Below, in pieces: positions 35,303 through 44,900 of a stretch of DNA of 64,000 nt. Positions within the stretch are counted from its first letter, which is position 1. Every line of letters begins with the position of its first letter. This DNA comes from Candidatus Kryptoniota bacterium. GTDB lineage: Bacteria > Bacteroidota > Ignavibacteria > Kryptoniales > JAKASW01. The notes under the pieces were generated by a model, which was not told the DNA's origin, searched no databases, and worked only from the letters and a program-made list of their open reading frames with translations. The DNA is taken from NCBI GenBank assembly GCA_024641705.1, contig JAHECO010000003.1, positions 139,826-203,825 of the forward strand. Direction: 5' to 3'. The position numbers and the translations under genes were made by a program.

Positions 35303-38300
35303 TCAATTCCCGTCGAGTACGCGGCGAACGGTACGGAGTACTTCGTCAGGATTATACGGTTTTGGAATGACATCTTTCACGCCTTCCTCGAGAATCGTTG
35401 CCCTCATCCCCGGTTCGATGTAACCGCTTGACAATATAAGCCGGACATCGGAGTCCGCTTCCTTCAGTCTCCTGTAGAGCTCATCCCCGCCGAACTTTGG
35501 CAACCCGAGATCGGAGATCACAAGGGCGATTTCACTCCGATGTTTCTGATAAGTTGCGAACCCGCACTCCCCATCCTCAGCCGAAAGCACGGTGTATCCT
35601 TTCGACACGAGGATCTGAGTCAGCAGTTCCCTCAATAAATCTTCGTCCTCCACCACGAGGACCGTCTCGTTGCCGGCCGGAATCATTTCCGACCGTTCGG
35701 TTTCGACTTTCGGAATCTGAGGCGCCCCTGCTGGTACCGGGAAATAGCATTGGAATATCGTTCCCTTGCCGGGTTCGGTCCGGAAGGTTATGAAACCGTC
35801 ATGGCTTTGCATGATTCCGAAGACCAAGGAAAGTCCGAGACCGGTTCCCTTGCCGTGCTCTTTGGTGGTGAAAAACGGCTCAAAGATGCGGCGCTGTGTT
35901 TCCTCGTCCATTCCTGTTCCGGTGTCTTCGACGCTTAGGACGACGTAGCTGTCGGCTGTGGCGTTTGGCCGCCTGTCACGCAGTTCTTTGCCCGATTCCC
36001 TACAAGTGGTGATGATCAGCGTCCCTCCGTCGGGCATCGAGTCCCGCGCGTTAACGCACAGGTTGAGCAATACCTGGTGGACCTGTGTGGCGTCGGCGTC
36101 GATCGACGGAAGGTCAGGGGCAAGATCGGCTTCGACCCGGATCGTTCTGGAGAATGTCTCCCGGATGAGCCTGACGATCTCGTTAACGAGGTCGTTGAGC
36201 ATGACCGATTCTATGAGCACGTCCGTCTTCCTGGCAAAAGTAAGCATCTGTTTCACGACGGCCGCTCCTCTTGTCGACGCCCTCAAGATGGCATCTATGT
36301 TCTTCTTGTAGGCAGCCGGGCTGTCGCCGAGGAGCTCCTCCAGTAACGAGGCATTTCCGATAATCACACCGAGAAGATTGTTGAAGTCGTGGGCGATACC
36401 GCTGGCAAGAGTGCCCAGGCTCTCCAACTTCTGCGCCTGGATGAGCTCAAGCTCAAGCTCGTGCCGCTTGGTCTCGTTCTGTTTGAGCTGTTCCTCGGCC
36501 TGTTTCCGCTCCGTGATATTCCGGACGAAGCCCTCAAATCGAAGTGTCTTCCCGTTTGCATCCCTGATGGCACGAGAGTTTAGTTGTATCCAAACGGGAG
36601 CGCCGTCTTTCTTCTTCCAGCGAATCTCCAGGTCCGCCGCGGAGCCATGCGGCTTGAACCGCGCAATCAGGGCGGCGCGCTCTTCCTTTTCGTAGTAAAT
36701 GTCGGTTGCCATATCGAGGTCGGTTAAATCCTCGGGGGAGTCGTAGCCGAGAATTTTTGCCAGTTCGCTATTGCAGGTGATGAACCTCCCGTCGAGCGTG
36801 GACTGGTAGATCCCTAGAGGAGCCGACTCGAAGATGTCCTTATACTTGCGTTCGGAAAGGACCAGCGCTTCTTCCGCCTGTTTGCGGTCGGTGATGTCCT
36901 GGCCAACCCCGATGAGTTCCCGGTTGACTCCCATCGAGTCCTGCCAGAGGATCCAGTGAATCTCGCCGTTCTTCGACAGAACTTTTGTTTCGTAAGCAGC
37001 CTCAGTAACCGGGATATCTCCCCTGGCCGCAGCTGCCACATCTTTCCTGGTATCTATCCGGTCCGGATCGTCCTGGTGTGTAAGCCGCCACCAGCCGTCT
37101 CCCAGTACCTCCTCCTGCTCGTAGCCGAGGATCGACTTTATGGAAGGACTTGCGTACGTAATCCGTCCGTGTGCGTCGGCAATAAGGATGAGCGAGTTTA
37201 CCCTTTTGATGATCTCGTCCGACAGTCGAAGCCGTTCTTCGGCTTCCTTACGCCCGGTGATGTCGAGCGCAGCGCCGACAGTACGCACCGGGTGTCGCGC
37301 GCGCCCCTCCCCCTCAAAGAAGGTCTGCGACCGTTCGGCCAACCAGCGCACCGTTCCGTCTCGCCGCACGATCCGGTGCTCGATATCCCAGAGGCCGTCG
37401 CCCGACGGATCGTGAGCGCGCTGTACGCTGGACACGACCCGGTCTGTGTCCTCAGGATAGATCTGCGCGAGAAAAGTCTGTAGCGTGACGGGGTCATCCG
37501 GCCCCAGGCCGTAGATCTCCCGTTGCCGCGGAGACCAGAAGATAGTATCGTTCAGCCGGTCGTGCTCGAAAATGCCGATATTGGCGACGCGCACGGATGA
37601 TTGCAGCAGTTCTTCGCTCTTCTGGAGCGACTCTTCTGCTTTCTTCCGCTCCGATTCCTCCTGGATAAATTCAATGGCAAAGGAAATATCCATTGCCAGC
37701 TCGTCGAGCAGCTTGATCTCGTCATCGTTGAAGGAACCGGGTTCATCGGAATATAAATTGAAAACGCCCCATACCTTTCCGGAGACTTTTATTGGAAAAG
37801 CGGCCGAAGAGCGGTATCCCATTCTGGCAGCGCCATTCTGCCAGGGAAGCATGCTTTCATCCCGGTCGATACGATTCGAGACGACATAAGTGCCTGATAT
37901 GATCGCCCTGCCCGTCGGGCCTTTCCGCCTGCTTTCGTCTTTCAGGTCGATGTTGATATTGCGGAGGTAGTCGTCGGTGACACCGGACGAAGCCAACACG
38001 TCGACTTTTTGCGTCTCGGGATTAACGGCACCGAGCCACGCCATCACGAACCCTCCCTGCTCAACTGCAATCCTGCAGGTTTCGCTGAACAGCAGCTGCG
38101 TATGATGAATACGCACGATTGCTTGGTTGATATTGCTGAGCACATTGTAAATGCGGTTGAGCTTCCGTATTTCCGCCTCAGCCTTTTTGCGCTCGGTGAT
38201 ATCGCGCGCCATGACCTGTACACCTACAGCTCCCCGCCATTCGATAGCGACTGCACTCACTTCCACGTCGACCGACGTACCGTCCAGACGGACGAATTTC

Positions 38301-40441
38301 TCCTCAAGGATGGGGGCCGTCCGTCCGCTGAAAACAAGAGGCAGACGCCGCCTCACGACTTCATGGAAGTCGGGGTGAAGTATCTCGAAGATGGATTTAC
38401 CAAGAAGCTGCGAAGGATCCTCCGCACCAATCAGCCTGCACATGGCCTCGTTGACAAAGGTGACGCGGCTGTCGACGTGGATGTAAACCGGGTCGGACAA
38501 GAACGTGATCAAACGCCTGTAGCGCTCCTCGCTCTCGCGCAATGCCTCTTCGGCATGCTTGCGCTCGGTGATATCGTGTACAATAGATTCGAGGATTGAT
38601 TTCCCGTTGATTTCAATTTTACTGGTGAATACTTCCACATCTCGTACCGATCCGTCAGCCAGGTGATGGCGAAACTCAAAATGGTCCTGGGCTTTCGATG
38701 CCGCTTTTTCAAGCTCGGTTTTCAATTGCGCGGGCGGCAGGACATTTATTTCCCTAATCGTCATCCTTTTCAGTTCCTCACGGGTCCATCCATAGAAACG
38801 TACGGCCGCCTCATTCGCATCAAGAAGAGCGCCGGTTTCGGGATCGATGATGAACTTTACGGCCGTATGATCTTCAAATAATTTGCGGTAGCGTTCCTGG
38901 CTTTCCCGTAGTTCTCGTTCGGCTTTTTTTCGCTCGGTCGTTTCGCGAACGATCACCTGCGTCCCTCTTGAACCCCTCCACTCAATTCCTGCCGAGACCA
39001 CATCGACATCCACGACGGTCCCATCCAGGCGAATGTATCTTTCCTCGGTGAGTGAGGAGGATCCGCCCGCGAGTGTCACGCGCCGCCGTTCACGCACTCT
39101 ATCATGGTACTCGGGATGGACTATCTCGAATATCGACTTCCCGATCAGTTCCGAGGGATCAGCCGCGCCGAGCAGTCTGCAGCACGTCGGGTTGGCGAGC
39201 ACGATCCGGGCGTCGACATTCACGAAGAGCGCGTCGGGAAGCAGAGTAACAAGTTTTCTGTATTGCTCCTCGCTTTCGTTTAACGCCTCTTCCGCCCGCT
39301 TGCGTTCCGTTATGTCTACGACGGTCCCCAGCAACCTCTCCGGCACCCCTTCCGAATTTCTTAACAGTTGGGCCTGGGCATGGACCCACCGCATTGTGCC
39401 GTCAGGCCTGATGACCCTGTGATCGATGTCGTACGGTTTCGCCCCGCTGATCGCCTGTTCCAGCCCGCTGTTTACCACGCTGAGATCATCGGGGTGAACG
39501 GCCCTCGCGATGAGTTCGGGCGACAGGAGTTCCTCGTGCCGTTCGATGCCGTGGATGCGACAGGCCTCATCGGAAAGGAATATCCTGTTCGTCTTCAGAT
39601 CCCAATCCAGGAAACCCATTCGGGCAACGGACTCCGCCCTGGTCAGTCGCTTTTCGCTGTCGCGCAATGCGTCTTCGACGCGTTTACGTTCGCTGATGTC
39701 GGAAACGACGACCACGCGCGCGGCCCGTCCATCGTAGGTAAATCCATGAGAGTGCGCCTCTATCGTAATGCGTTTCCCGTCTTTCTGCAGATGGTGCCAT
39801 TCTCCTGCGTAAGCGTGTCCCCTCAATGTCCTCACGAGATCAGCGATGGGTTTCTTTTCGAGTTCCGGATACAGATCGGTTAAATGGAGTTTCAAGGCTT
39901 CCGCTCGGCTGTAGCCGTACTTCGCGACAAACTCATCGTTCACCGCGAGTATCTTTAGATCTCTCGTTTCGTAAATGAACATCGGTGTCGGATTCTGCTC
40001 GAATAAATAGCGATATCGTGATTCATTTTCCCTGAGAGCACCGCCGGCTCGCTTTCTTCCCGGCATTCCCGTCGCCATGGCTATGATTACGTCACGCCCA
40101 TCCATGCGCAACCGATGCGACGTGACCTGCACATTGATGATGCTTCCGTCTTTGATCTTGTGGCGTGATCTGTGTGTTTCTTCTCTTCGCGATCCGGCCG
40201 CATCCGTGTGCGAGCCGCGAACACGCCCGGCGAGATAGATGTCCTTGACGGTCATCTTCAAGAATTCTTTTCGCATGTAGCCGTACTTCTCCGAGGCGGC
40301 AGCGTTCACGTCGAGGAAAGCAAGGGTCTTTGGATCGTACAACCACATCGGGATCGGGGTATCGCGGAACAGGAAGCGGAACAGCCCATTCTCGGATCGT
40401 GGGCGGGTTTTCATCTTAATCTTTGGTCTCTTCGATCTCAC
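35303..40441 (-). CDS. Multi-PAS/GAF hybrid sensor histidine kinase with C-terminal receiver
   Basis: The 1712-residue protein has no membrane segment, so it should sense in the cytoplasm. I count nine PAS domains, six before and three after one GAF domain (about 780-940, INQAIVRIHHTQLLFSETCR). PAS units recur about every 125 residues, each followed by an ITERKxAE linker. The kinase core has the H-box GIAHDFNNLLGV (histidine near 1350), N-box VLLNLCVNARDSMP, and G-boxes VEDTGTGMD and HGKGTGLGLSLVFGIM. The receiver has VVEDEDLLREL, aspartate in VISDLGLPKFGG, and KPYN. The start is GTG at 40439-40441, preceded by a GAGGGGG sequence; ATG 40414 is an alternative. Substrates and output genes are unknown. 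Confidence 0.93.
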   Translation of the reverse strand: MRSKRPKIKMKTRPRSENGLFRFLFRDTPIPMWLYDPKTLAFLDVNAAASEKYGYMRKEFLKMTVKDIYLAGRVRGSHTDAAGSRREETHRSRHKIKDGSIINVQVTSHRLRMDGRDVIIAMATGMPGRKRAGGALRENESRYRYLFEQNPTPMFIYETRDLKILAVNDEFVAKYGYSRAEALKLHLTDLYPELEKKPIADLVRTLRGHAYAGEWHHLQKDGKRITIEAHSHGFTYDGRAARVVVVSDISERKRVEDALRDSEKRLTRAESVARMGFLDWDLKTNRIFLSDEACRIHGIERHEELLSPELIARAVHPDDLSVVNSGLEQAISGAKPYDIDHRVIRPDGTMRWVHAQAQLLRNSEGVPERLLGTVVDITERKRAEEALNESEEQYRKLVTLLPDALFVNVDARIVLANPTCCRLLGAADPSELIGKSIFEIVHPEYHDRVRERRRVTLAGGSSSLTEERYIRLDGTVVDVDVVSAGIEWRGSRGTQVIVRETTERKKAERELRESQERYRKLFEDHTAVKFIIDPETGALLDANEAAVRFYGWTREELKRMTIREINVLPPAQLKTELEKAASKAQDHFEFRHHLADGSVRDVEVFTSKIEINGKSILESIVHDITERKHAEEALRESEERYRRLITFLSDPVYIHVDSRVTFVNEAMCRLIGAEDPSQLLGKSIFEILHPDFHEVVRRRLPLVFSGRTAPILEEKFVRLDGTSVDVEVSAVAIEWRGAVGVQVMARDITERKKAEAEIRKLNRIYNVLSNINQAIVRIHHTQLLFSETCRIAVEQGGFVMAWLGAVNPETQKVDVLASSGVTDDYLRNINIDLKDESRRKGPTGRAIISGTYVVSNRIDRDESMLPWQNGAARMGYRSSAAFPIKVSGKVWGVFNLYSDEPGSFNDDEIKLLDELAMDISFAIEFIQEESERKKAEESLQKSEELLQSSVRVANIGIFEHDRLNDTIFWSPRQREIYGLGPDDPVTLQTFLAQIYPEDTDRVVSSVQRAHDPSGDGLWDIEHRIVRRDGTVRWLAERSQTFFEGEGRARHPVRTVGAALDITGRKEAEERLRLSDEIIKRVNSLILIADAHGRITYASPSIKSILGYEQEEVLGDGWWRLTHQDDPDRIDTRKDVAAAARGDIPVTEAAYETKVLSKNGEIHWILWQDSMGVNRELIGVGQDITDRKQAEEALVLSERKYKDIFESAPLGIYQSTLDGRFITCNSELAKILGYDSPEDLTDLDMATDIYYEKEERAALIARFKPHGSAADLEIRWKKKDGAPVWIQLNSRAIRDANGKTLRFEGFVRNITERKQAEEQLKQNETKRHELELELIQAQKLESLGTLASGIAHDFNNLLGVIIGNASLLEELLGDSPAAYKKNIDAILRASTRGAAVVKQMLTFARKTDVLIESVMLNDLVNEIVRLIRETFSRTIRVEADLAPDLPSIDADATQVHQVLLNLCVNARDSMPDGGTLIITTCRESGKELRDRRPNATADSYVVLSVEDTGTGMDEETQRRIFEPFFTTKEHGKGTGLGLSLVFGIMQSHDGFITFRTEPGKGTIFQCYFPVPAGAPQIPKVETERSEMIPAGNETVLVVEDEDLLRELLTQILVSKGYTVLSAEDGECGFATYQKHRSEIALVISDLGLPKFGGDELYRRLKEADSDVRLILSSGYIEPGMRATILEEGVKDVIPKPYNPDEVLRTVRRVLDGN

Positions 40442-40840
40442 GGATCACCCCCTCGGTTTTCCTGTTCGAACACGGTTCTTCGCGACACTTTCGGGCCGCC
40501 AGCCTGCCGATCGGGCGACCCCTGGTAGGGAAACCCGGGCCGACTTGGCGTACGCATACCGAATGGTGCAGACTTCATGTCTCCGGCCAGCAAATTCAAG
40601 AATGTGGTCTATCGATCTCCTCTAATTTATGCCACAGTTCTGCGAAAACAAACGGTGATTGCATGTTGCGGAAGCGAAGAAAATGATGTCCCTGAGCGAA
40701 AGTGCGTCCCTCCGTCAGGGGCCGCCCTCTTTGCCGTTTACCGCATTAGACTTGGGCGCGGGCGTCGGACCGCGCCAGTATGATTACGACTGCTGCCGCG
40801 AAAAGCGCCTCCATCATTTTTCCTATGACAATTTCACTTT
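40442..40840. other. Intergenic region upstream of the hybrid kinase
   Basis: About 400 bases without a convincing gene. On the minus strand, GC-rich segments with possible pairing (gggtttccc, cgcccgatcggcagg) precede the kinase start. I looked for the conserved cores of the cyclic-di-GMP (GEMM) and cobalamin riboswitches and did not find them. Confidence 0.35.
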
Positions 40841-41119
40841 TTACACGCGGTTCATGGAATCGGCGGCATCCCGCGGCGCTGACACATCTCCCGGCTTCAG
40901 TCTCCTTATGAGTAAACCGCCGAACACGCCTTCAAGGATCGCACTCACGTGCACCTGCAGTTGGTTGTTCCCCACATATGCACCGTGGATATTCGCGGCG
41001 ATGAGGAGGAGTACGACCAGCAAGACGTTCATCCACCCCGTTGACGCAGGCTTATCGGACCGGCCGAGGAAATAGCCGATCACCCCGAAGACGAGAATTG
41101 TAATCAGGTCCTCTACCAT
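40841..41119 (-). CDS. Small membrane protein of unknown function
   Basis: I chose ATG 41117-41119 (AAAGGGGA upstream), giving 92 residues; the frame itself extends to 41176. It has two to three hydrophobic segments: LITILVFGVIGYFLG, MNVLLVVLLLIAANIHG and VSAILEGVFGGLLI. A charged C-terminus follows. I recognise no family. It lies 50 bases downstream of the cysteine synthase-like gene on the same strand and could be co-transcribed with it. Confidence 0.6.
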   Translation of the reverse strand: MVEDLITILVFGVIGYFLGRSDKPASTGWMNVLLVVLLLIAANIHGAYVGNNQLQVHVSAILEGVFGGLLIRRLKPGDVSAPRDAADSMNRV

Positions 41120-41168
41120 CTTGTTCCCCTTTCGAAGTTCAGGTTTCGACGAACATGGAACAAAGCTG

Positions 41169-42123
41169 TCATGCATTTGCCTTGCCGTATAAGTCGCCGT
41201 CCAGGTACTTCAACCCCGTATCGACCGCGACGGTAACGACCGTGTGTCCAGGTCCAAGTTCCCGCGCGAGCAAACATGCTCCGAGTACGTTCATCCCGCT
41301 CGACGTGCCGGCGAAGATCCCTTCTTCTCTCGCGAGGCGCCAGGCCATTTCACGCGATTCGGCCTCGTCGATCCCGCGTGCTTCATCGTAATAAGCTTTG
41401 TCGAGCAGAGGCGGCACGAAGCCTATGCCGATGCCTTCGACGTGATGCGTCCCGCTGATTCCTTTTGATATGATCGGTGTGGATGCCGGCTCGAGCGCGA
41501 CTATGCGCGGGGAAGGAGTGAGATGACGGATCACGTGCGCGACGCCCATCAGCATGTGCGCCGTGCCGACCGATGCGCAGAAGGCATTAATCGGTCCGCC
41601 GACCTGTTCAATCAGCTCCCGGCCGATCGCTTCATACCCTTTCGCGGCATCCGTATTATTGATCTGGTTGGTGAAGTAGCTCGGTTCCGATTCCGCGATT
41701 TCTTTGGCGCGCTGCATCATCCTGGGCACAAGATCGGGGTCGACCATCCCGCCCTTGCTCGGGACGATCGTTAACTCGGCTCCGAAGGCTCTCATCGTCT
41801 CGAGTTTCTCCTTCGCGAATGCGTCGGACGACACGACGCGGAAGCGGTACCCTTTTACCGCGCAGACGAACGCGAGCGAGGAACCGGTGCTGCCGCCTGT
41901 GTATTCGACGACCGTCATTCCCGGGCGGAGGTCGCCGCGCTTCTCCGCTTCCTCGATCATGGATAGTGCCATGCGGTCTTTATAGGAACCCGTCGGGTTT
42001 GTAGTATTCGAACTTGACCAACACATCGGCAGACTTCGGAGGTACGACTTTGCCGAGGCGAACCAGCGGAGTATTGCCGATCGCCTGAAGGATGGAGGGT
42101 GCTGTTTTCATGACCATCTTCAT
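41169..42123 (-). pseudogene. PLP-dependent cysteine synthase-family gene with a one-base frameshift
   Basis: The N-terminal frame starts at ATG 42121-42123 (or 42117) and reads MKTAPSILQAIGNTPLVRLG, then VLVKFEYY, before going out of frame at the run of three A's (ttt at 41998-42000). Removing one A restores NPTGSYKDRMALSMIEEAEK and an intact protein of about 317 residues. The rest has VEYTGGSTGSSLAFVCAVKG and GIFAGTSSGMNVLGAC. The PLP lysine is in SYKDRM. Family enzymes form cysteine, cystathionine or related amino acids by beta-replacement. The rest of the gene is undamaged, so this is either a recent mutation, a sequencing error or a slippage site. An internal start at 42026 would lack the N-terminal domain. 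Confidence 0.88.
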
Positions 42124-42167
42124 TTCCCTTAAATTTTGCGCGGCTGAAACGTGTCTATTTCACGCAA

Positions 42168-42761
42168 CTACCGCTTCTCTAACGAAGGTGTTTCTTCACT
42201 GCTAATCTCATTCTTAAGATCTTGATAAGCATCCATGAAGCTCTCTTTTTCTCCGGACAGGACAGTGTACATTGCGGCAACAACCGCCAGAATTCCCGCG
42301 CCCAATATTACCGGAGCAACGTATCCGCTCCTCTCAAGTATAACTCTGGCCTCTATCGTTGCCGCACCCAATATGAATGCGATGTAGAATCCGGTCATGC
42401 CGAGCGGCGCCCTTCCTCTGATCACGGCTTTGTCGCCGAGAAAAACGATCTCACCCTTGATCGGCACCGCGCTTTGCATCCTCAGCAGGTGAGACGGCTG
42501 CCATCTTTCCCTGAACAGACAGCTGTTGACCGACACGAACCTGTATTTGCTGCAGCCGGCCGCGCGAGTTCCGGTTGGGGTGGTGTTCTCCGGGCGGCGC
42601 GTAAGAGGTTCGGTCAGATTCACGGACGTCCAACCCGTCCTGTACACCCACTCCTTCATCCGCATCACGGCGGCGAATTCATAGATGCTGTACAGAAAGA
42701 ACACGATTCCTGCCGACAGGGACAGGATAGTCAAATCCGTCAGAAGTTTCACGATCCACAT
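42168..42761 (-). CDS. Membrane protein of unknown function
   Basis: The 197-residue protein has one N-terminal membrane helix (LTILSLSAGIVFFLYSIYEF) and two C-terminal helices (MTGFYIAFILGAATI and YVAPVILGAGILAVVAAMYT). The segment between them is soluble (about residues 40-120), with FRERWQPSHLLRMQSAVPIKG. It ends in an acidic tail. The ATG follows a GAAGGA ribosome-binding site. I recognise no family. Confidence 0.6.
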   Translation of the reverse strand: MWIVKLLTDLTILSLSAGIVFFLYSIYEFAAVMRMKEWVYRTGWTSVNLTEPLTRRPENTTPTGTRAAGCSKYRFVSVNSCLFRERWQPSHLLRMQSAVPIKGEIVFLGDKAVIRGRAPLGMTGFYIAFILGAATIEARVILERSGYVAPVILGAGILAVVAAMYTVLSGEKESFMDAYQDLKNEISSEETPSLEKR

Positions 42762-42949
42762 TGGAATTGTCCTTCACTTGCACCAGTTCTTTGGAAGAAT
42801 GACAGATGTCGTCTGTGTGAACCGGGCCTGCCATGCAGTTGTCGGTTTGCGCTCTTGGATATTTCAGCGGCACCTACGCTGACACTGCCTCCACGCGTTC
42901 CAGCATTACCGGCGTCCCGGTTCGCAGCGTACTTTGAATCCCGGCGACT

Positions 42950-43417
42950 CTATCTGTATGCTTCATCAGGTCGATGATTTCGAATTTGCGCTATGTGTTT
43001 TCTGTTGCCGACCTCTAACGCGAGCCTCATGTACTTTATCACTTCGGAATTGACGTCCGACTTGTTGCGGATTCTGAGATGATGTATGAAGAACCTGTTT
43101 CCCAGGTTGTCGATCCTGCGAAAACATTTTGCCCGGTTATACGGCCGTACAAGCACCAGGTGGGCGTCGATGAAATCTTCGCCGACCTTGTTAATCGCAC
43201 AGAATCGCATCTGGGTCAGGAGGGCTACCCGCGTCTTGACCGGATGCAGGTCGAAGCTGCCGATCTTCCGGTACTCGGAGATGAAATGGTGAAACAAGCC
43301 GATCGCGCGCTTGCTCTTCCCCTCCAGGAATTCAGCGATCGTGTAGTTGCCGCAGGAATGCGCCTGGTTCCTGTTGACAAACCGTTGTTTACATTTTGGA
43401 CAAGTCCACATCTGCAC
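42950..43417 (-). CDS. DUF5655 domain protein with N-terminal zinc ribbon
   Basis: The 155-residue protein begins with a small zinc-binding segment (MWTCPKCKQRF...HSCG: C-x2-C with a later H and C) and continues into a DUF5655-type domain (FHHFISEYRKIGSFDLHPVK, then TRVALLTQMRFCAINKVGED). DUF5655 is of unknown function; many copies are stand-alone proteins that spread between distant bacteria. The GTG at 43417 or the ATG two codons later could start it. It is the gene just downstream of the first attC-like site (43539-43602), so it may be the last cassette of the array or the first resident gene beyond it. Confidence 0.78.
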   Translation of the reverse strand: MQMWTCPKCKQRFVNRNQAHSCGNYTIAEFLEGKSKRAIGLFHHFISEYRKIGSFDLHPVKTRVALLTQMRFCAINKVGEDFIDAHLVLVRPYNRAKCFRRIDNLGNRFFIHHLRIRNKSDVNSEVIKYMRLALEVGNRKHIAQIRNHRPDEAYR

Positions 43418-43538
43418 GTTACTGCCTATCGATATGTTGATGGTATCCGTAGGTCCGCATCATTTGTCGCCGCGCAATAGTACAGACGTACGGCGAAATG
43501 ATGCAATCTCCCTTCATCCGGGCAATCATTTCCCTCAA

Positions 43539-43602
43539 ATCTAACAAGCGGAATTGAAGTCTCAAGGTATACCTATGCGTGTCATTACTTCGTCTGTTAG
43601 CC
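43539..43602 (-). other. attC-like recombination site 1
   Basis: Read on the minus strand this 64-base site starts GGCTAAC and ends GTTAGAT, a match to the RYYYAAC...GTTRRRY frame of integron attC sites except for one position. Inside, GAAGT pairs with ACTTC, and the tip is the perfect palindrome AGGTATACCT. The stop codon of the preceding gene (43597-43599) lies inside the left end. This is the best-formed site of the series. Confidence 0.6.
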
Positions 43603-44085
43603 GCCGTTTTGGGAAGCACGTGTAATTTCCAACTTATAAGCTACGGGTATAGAGTATTCCTGCGTGCGCTCGTGTCCTTGTCCATCCTTGAAGCGGTCCT
43701 CATATGACCGAGAGCGCAGGTAGACAGTGTACCGCCTCGTGCCGACGGTTAGTGAGAAGACTTGGTCCTTTCGGATTTCGGTTAAGCAGGCTGCAAAATC
43801 CCAAACAAGTGCGTGAACCGTATCTCTTATGCCGAATTCCCAGAGACACTTGACGGCAGTATTAGCTGTGCCAAGCCTCCACGGCATGTGGCCATCAGCA
43901 AGTTGGTGAGACCATTCTTCGAACGCTTTGCCGTAATCTTTGAGGACGAAAACGCTGTCATTTACCTGTGTCCACTCCTTAGGTACCGTGAAGTGTACCA
44001 CTACAGAACTTGAGCTAGAATCTTGTGCCCGAGACGGCAAAGTAGCGAAACATGCGATGGTTAGGATTATCGCGAGCGCCCGCAT
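43597..44085 (-). CDS. Secreted protein of unknown function (cassette gene)
   Basis: I chose ATG 44083-44085 (GAGGAAAATACC upstream), giving 162 residues; an ATG at 44103 would add six. It has a signal peptide (MRALAIILTIACFATLPSRAQ) and then a mixed alpha/beta domain of about 140 residues with no motif I recognise (VPKEWTQVNDSVFVLKDYGK). It is presumably periplasmic. It ends ITRASQNGG with its stop inside attC-like site 1. The same ending pattern GG-stop inside GGCTAAC is seen in the HNH gene at 47365. Confidence 0.6.
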   Translation of the reverse strand: MRALAIILTIACFATLPSRAQDSSSSSVVVHFTVPKEWTQVNDSVFVLKDYGKAFEEWSHQLADGHMPWRLGTANTAVKCLWEFGIRDTVHALVWDFAACLTEIRKDQVFSLTVGTRRYTVYLRSRSYEDRFKDGQGHERTQEYSIPVAYKLEITRASQNGG

Positions 44086-44138
44086 GGTATTTTCCTCATC
44101 CACAATGGCGCCGTTGAGTGAACTCGTTTATTCAATAT

Positions 44139-44175
44139 GTTATGCGTGAACGTCATTGTTGCCGCTGTGTTAGAC
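44139..44175 (-). other. Degenerate attC-like site 2
   Basis: Seven bases past the stop of the preceding gene, the minus strand reads GTCTAACACAGCGGCAACAA then TGACGTTCACGCATAAC. The first seven bases fit RYYYAAC, and TAACA...CGGCAA..GACGTT matches the other sites. A proper GTTRRRY right end is missing, so the site is incomplete or diverged. Confidence 0.35.
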
Positions 44176-44182
44176 AACGCCG

Positions 44183-44650
44183 CTAGTTATTCTTGGCACG
44201 TGTTTGTTCCGCCGCTTGGCGCAATGCTTGAATCTCGTAGTCTTGCTCACACGATGTCCAGGCCTCATGGCCTAGATAGGTTAACAACAATGCCAGTGCG
44301 GCCAAACAGCCAAGAAACAAACTTGCGTTGCGTGCTGTCAATCTTAGTGTTGGCATCATTGGACCTGCCACGGCAGCAAAGAGAACAGCCCCTCGGACCA
44401 AAACGTACTGAGTGAGAACAAAAAACCACTTCCCACGAGACCGCCTTGTTGTCCAAGTCTCCAAGTATCGTTTGTGGCTGAAAGATTCAAATCTCCGCCA
44501 GAAAAGAGCAATGAGAATAACCAGACTCGCCGAGATGAACTTTGTGATAACATCGGACAGTCGCTTGTCAAGGGAAACACCGACCAGAAGTCCACACAGA
44601 AGGCCGGAGAGAAAATAGAGAAAGGATGAGGGGTTGCTCATTCTTGTCAT
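44183..44650 (-). CDS. Small membrane protein of unknown function (cassette gene)
   Basis: The open frame extends to 44821, but its first 57 codons lie in attC-like site 3. ATG 44648-44650 (or 44641) is the probable start, giving about 155 residues (MTRMSNPSSFLYFLSGLL). Two N-terminal hydrophobic segments (FLYFLSGLLCGLLVGVSL, ITKFISASLVILIALFW) and two further ones (LVRGAVLFAAVAGPM, LFLGCLAALALLLTYLG) suggest four helices. The C-terminus is a charged helix. No family is recognised. It begins about 30 bases after site 3, typical for a cassette gene. Confidence 0.5.
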   Translation of the reverse strand: MTRMSNPSSFLYFLSGLLCGLLVGVSLDKRLSDVITKFISASLVILIALFWRRFESFSHKRYLETWTTRRSRGKWFFVLTQYVLVRGAVLFAAVAGPMMPTLRLTARNASLFLGCLAALALLLTYLGHEAWTSCEQDYEIQALRQAAEQTRAKNN

Positions 44651-44680
44651 AGTATAATCTGGATCATATATGGCGGTGGC

Positions 44681-44860
44681 GCATAACGTGGCCGCATCAC
44701 GCAGTCCGTCCGGGCGGTTCGCACGGACGGATTGAGCGAGCACGTTGCATGTACAAATGAGAGCCTGCCCCGATGCCGCCCTGCGGCATCCCGACATATA
44801 AATAATTTGGACGGGAAACACGGAACGCGTATTCGGGGAGCGTCTTTTTGCCGCGTCCGT
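44681..44860 (-). other. attC-like site 3 with long hairpin body
   Basis: On the minus strand the body contains GCGGCAAAAAGACGCTCCCC and GAATACGCGTTCCG, shared with site 7, then a strong stem CCGTCCG/CGGACGG, and ends CACGTTATGCGCC (GTTATGC core at 44681-44687). The left TAAC core is not recognisable, so the site is damaged or the boundary has been lost. Confidence 0.4.
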
Positions 44861-44900
44861 GCACGACGGCTAGAGGATCTCATGTCAACTAGGCAACTCA

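Noticed and set aside
40442-40840. Possible riboswitch upstream of the hybrid kinase
   Set aside because: Conserved cores of GEMM, cobalamin and TPP classes are absent on the minus strand.
44139-44175. A complete attC site after the gene at 44183
   Set aside because: The left core is good, but the right core and stem are not convincing; kept only as a degenerate site.
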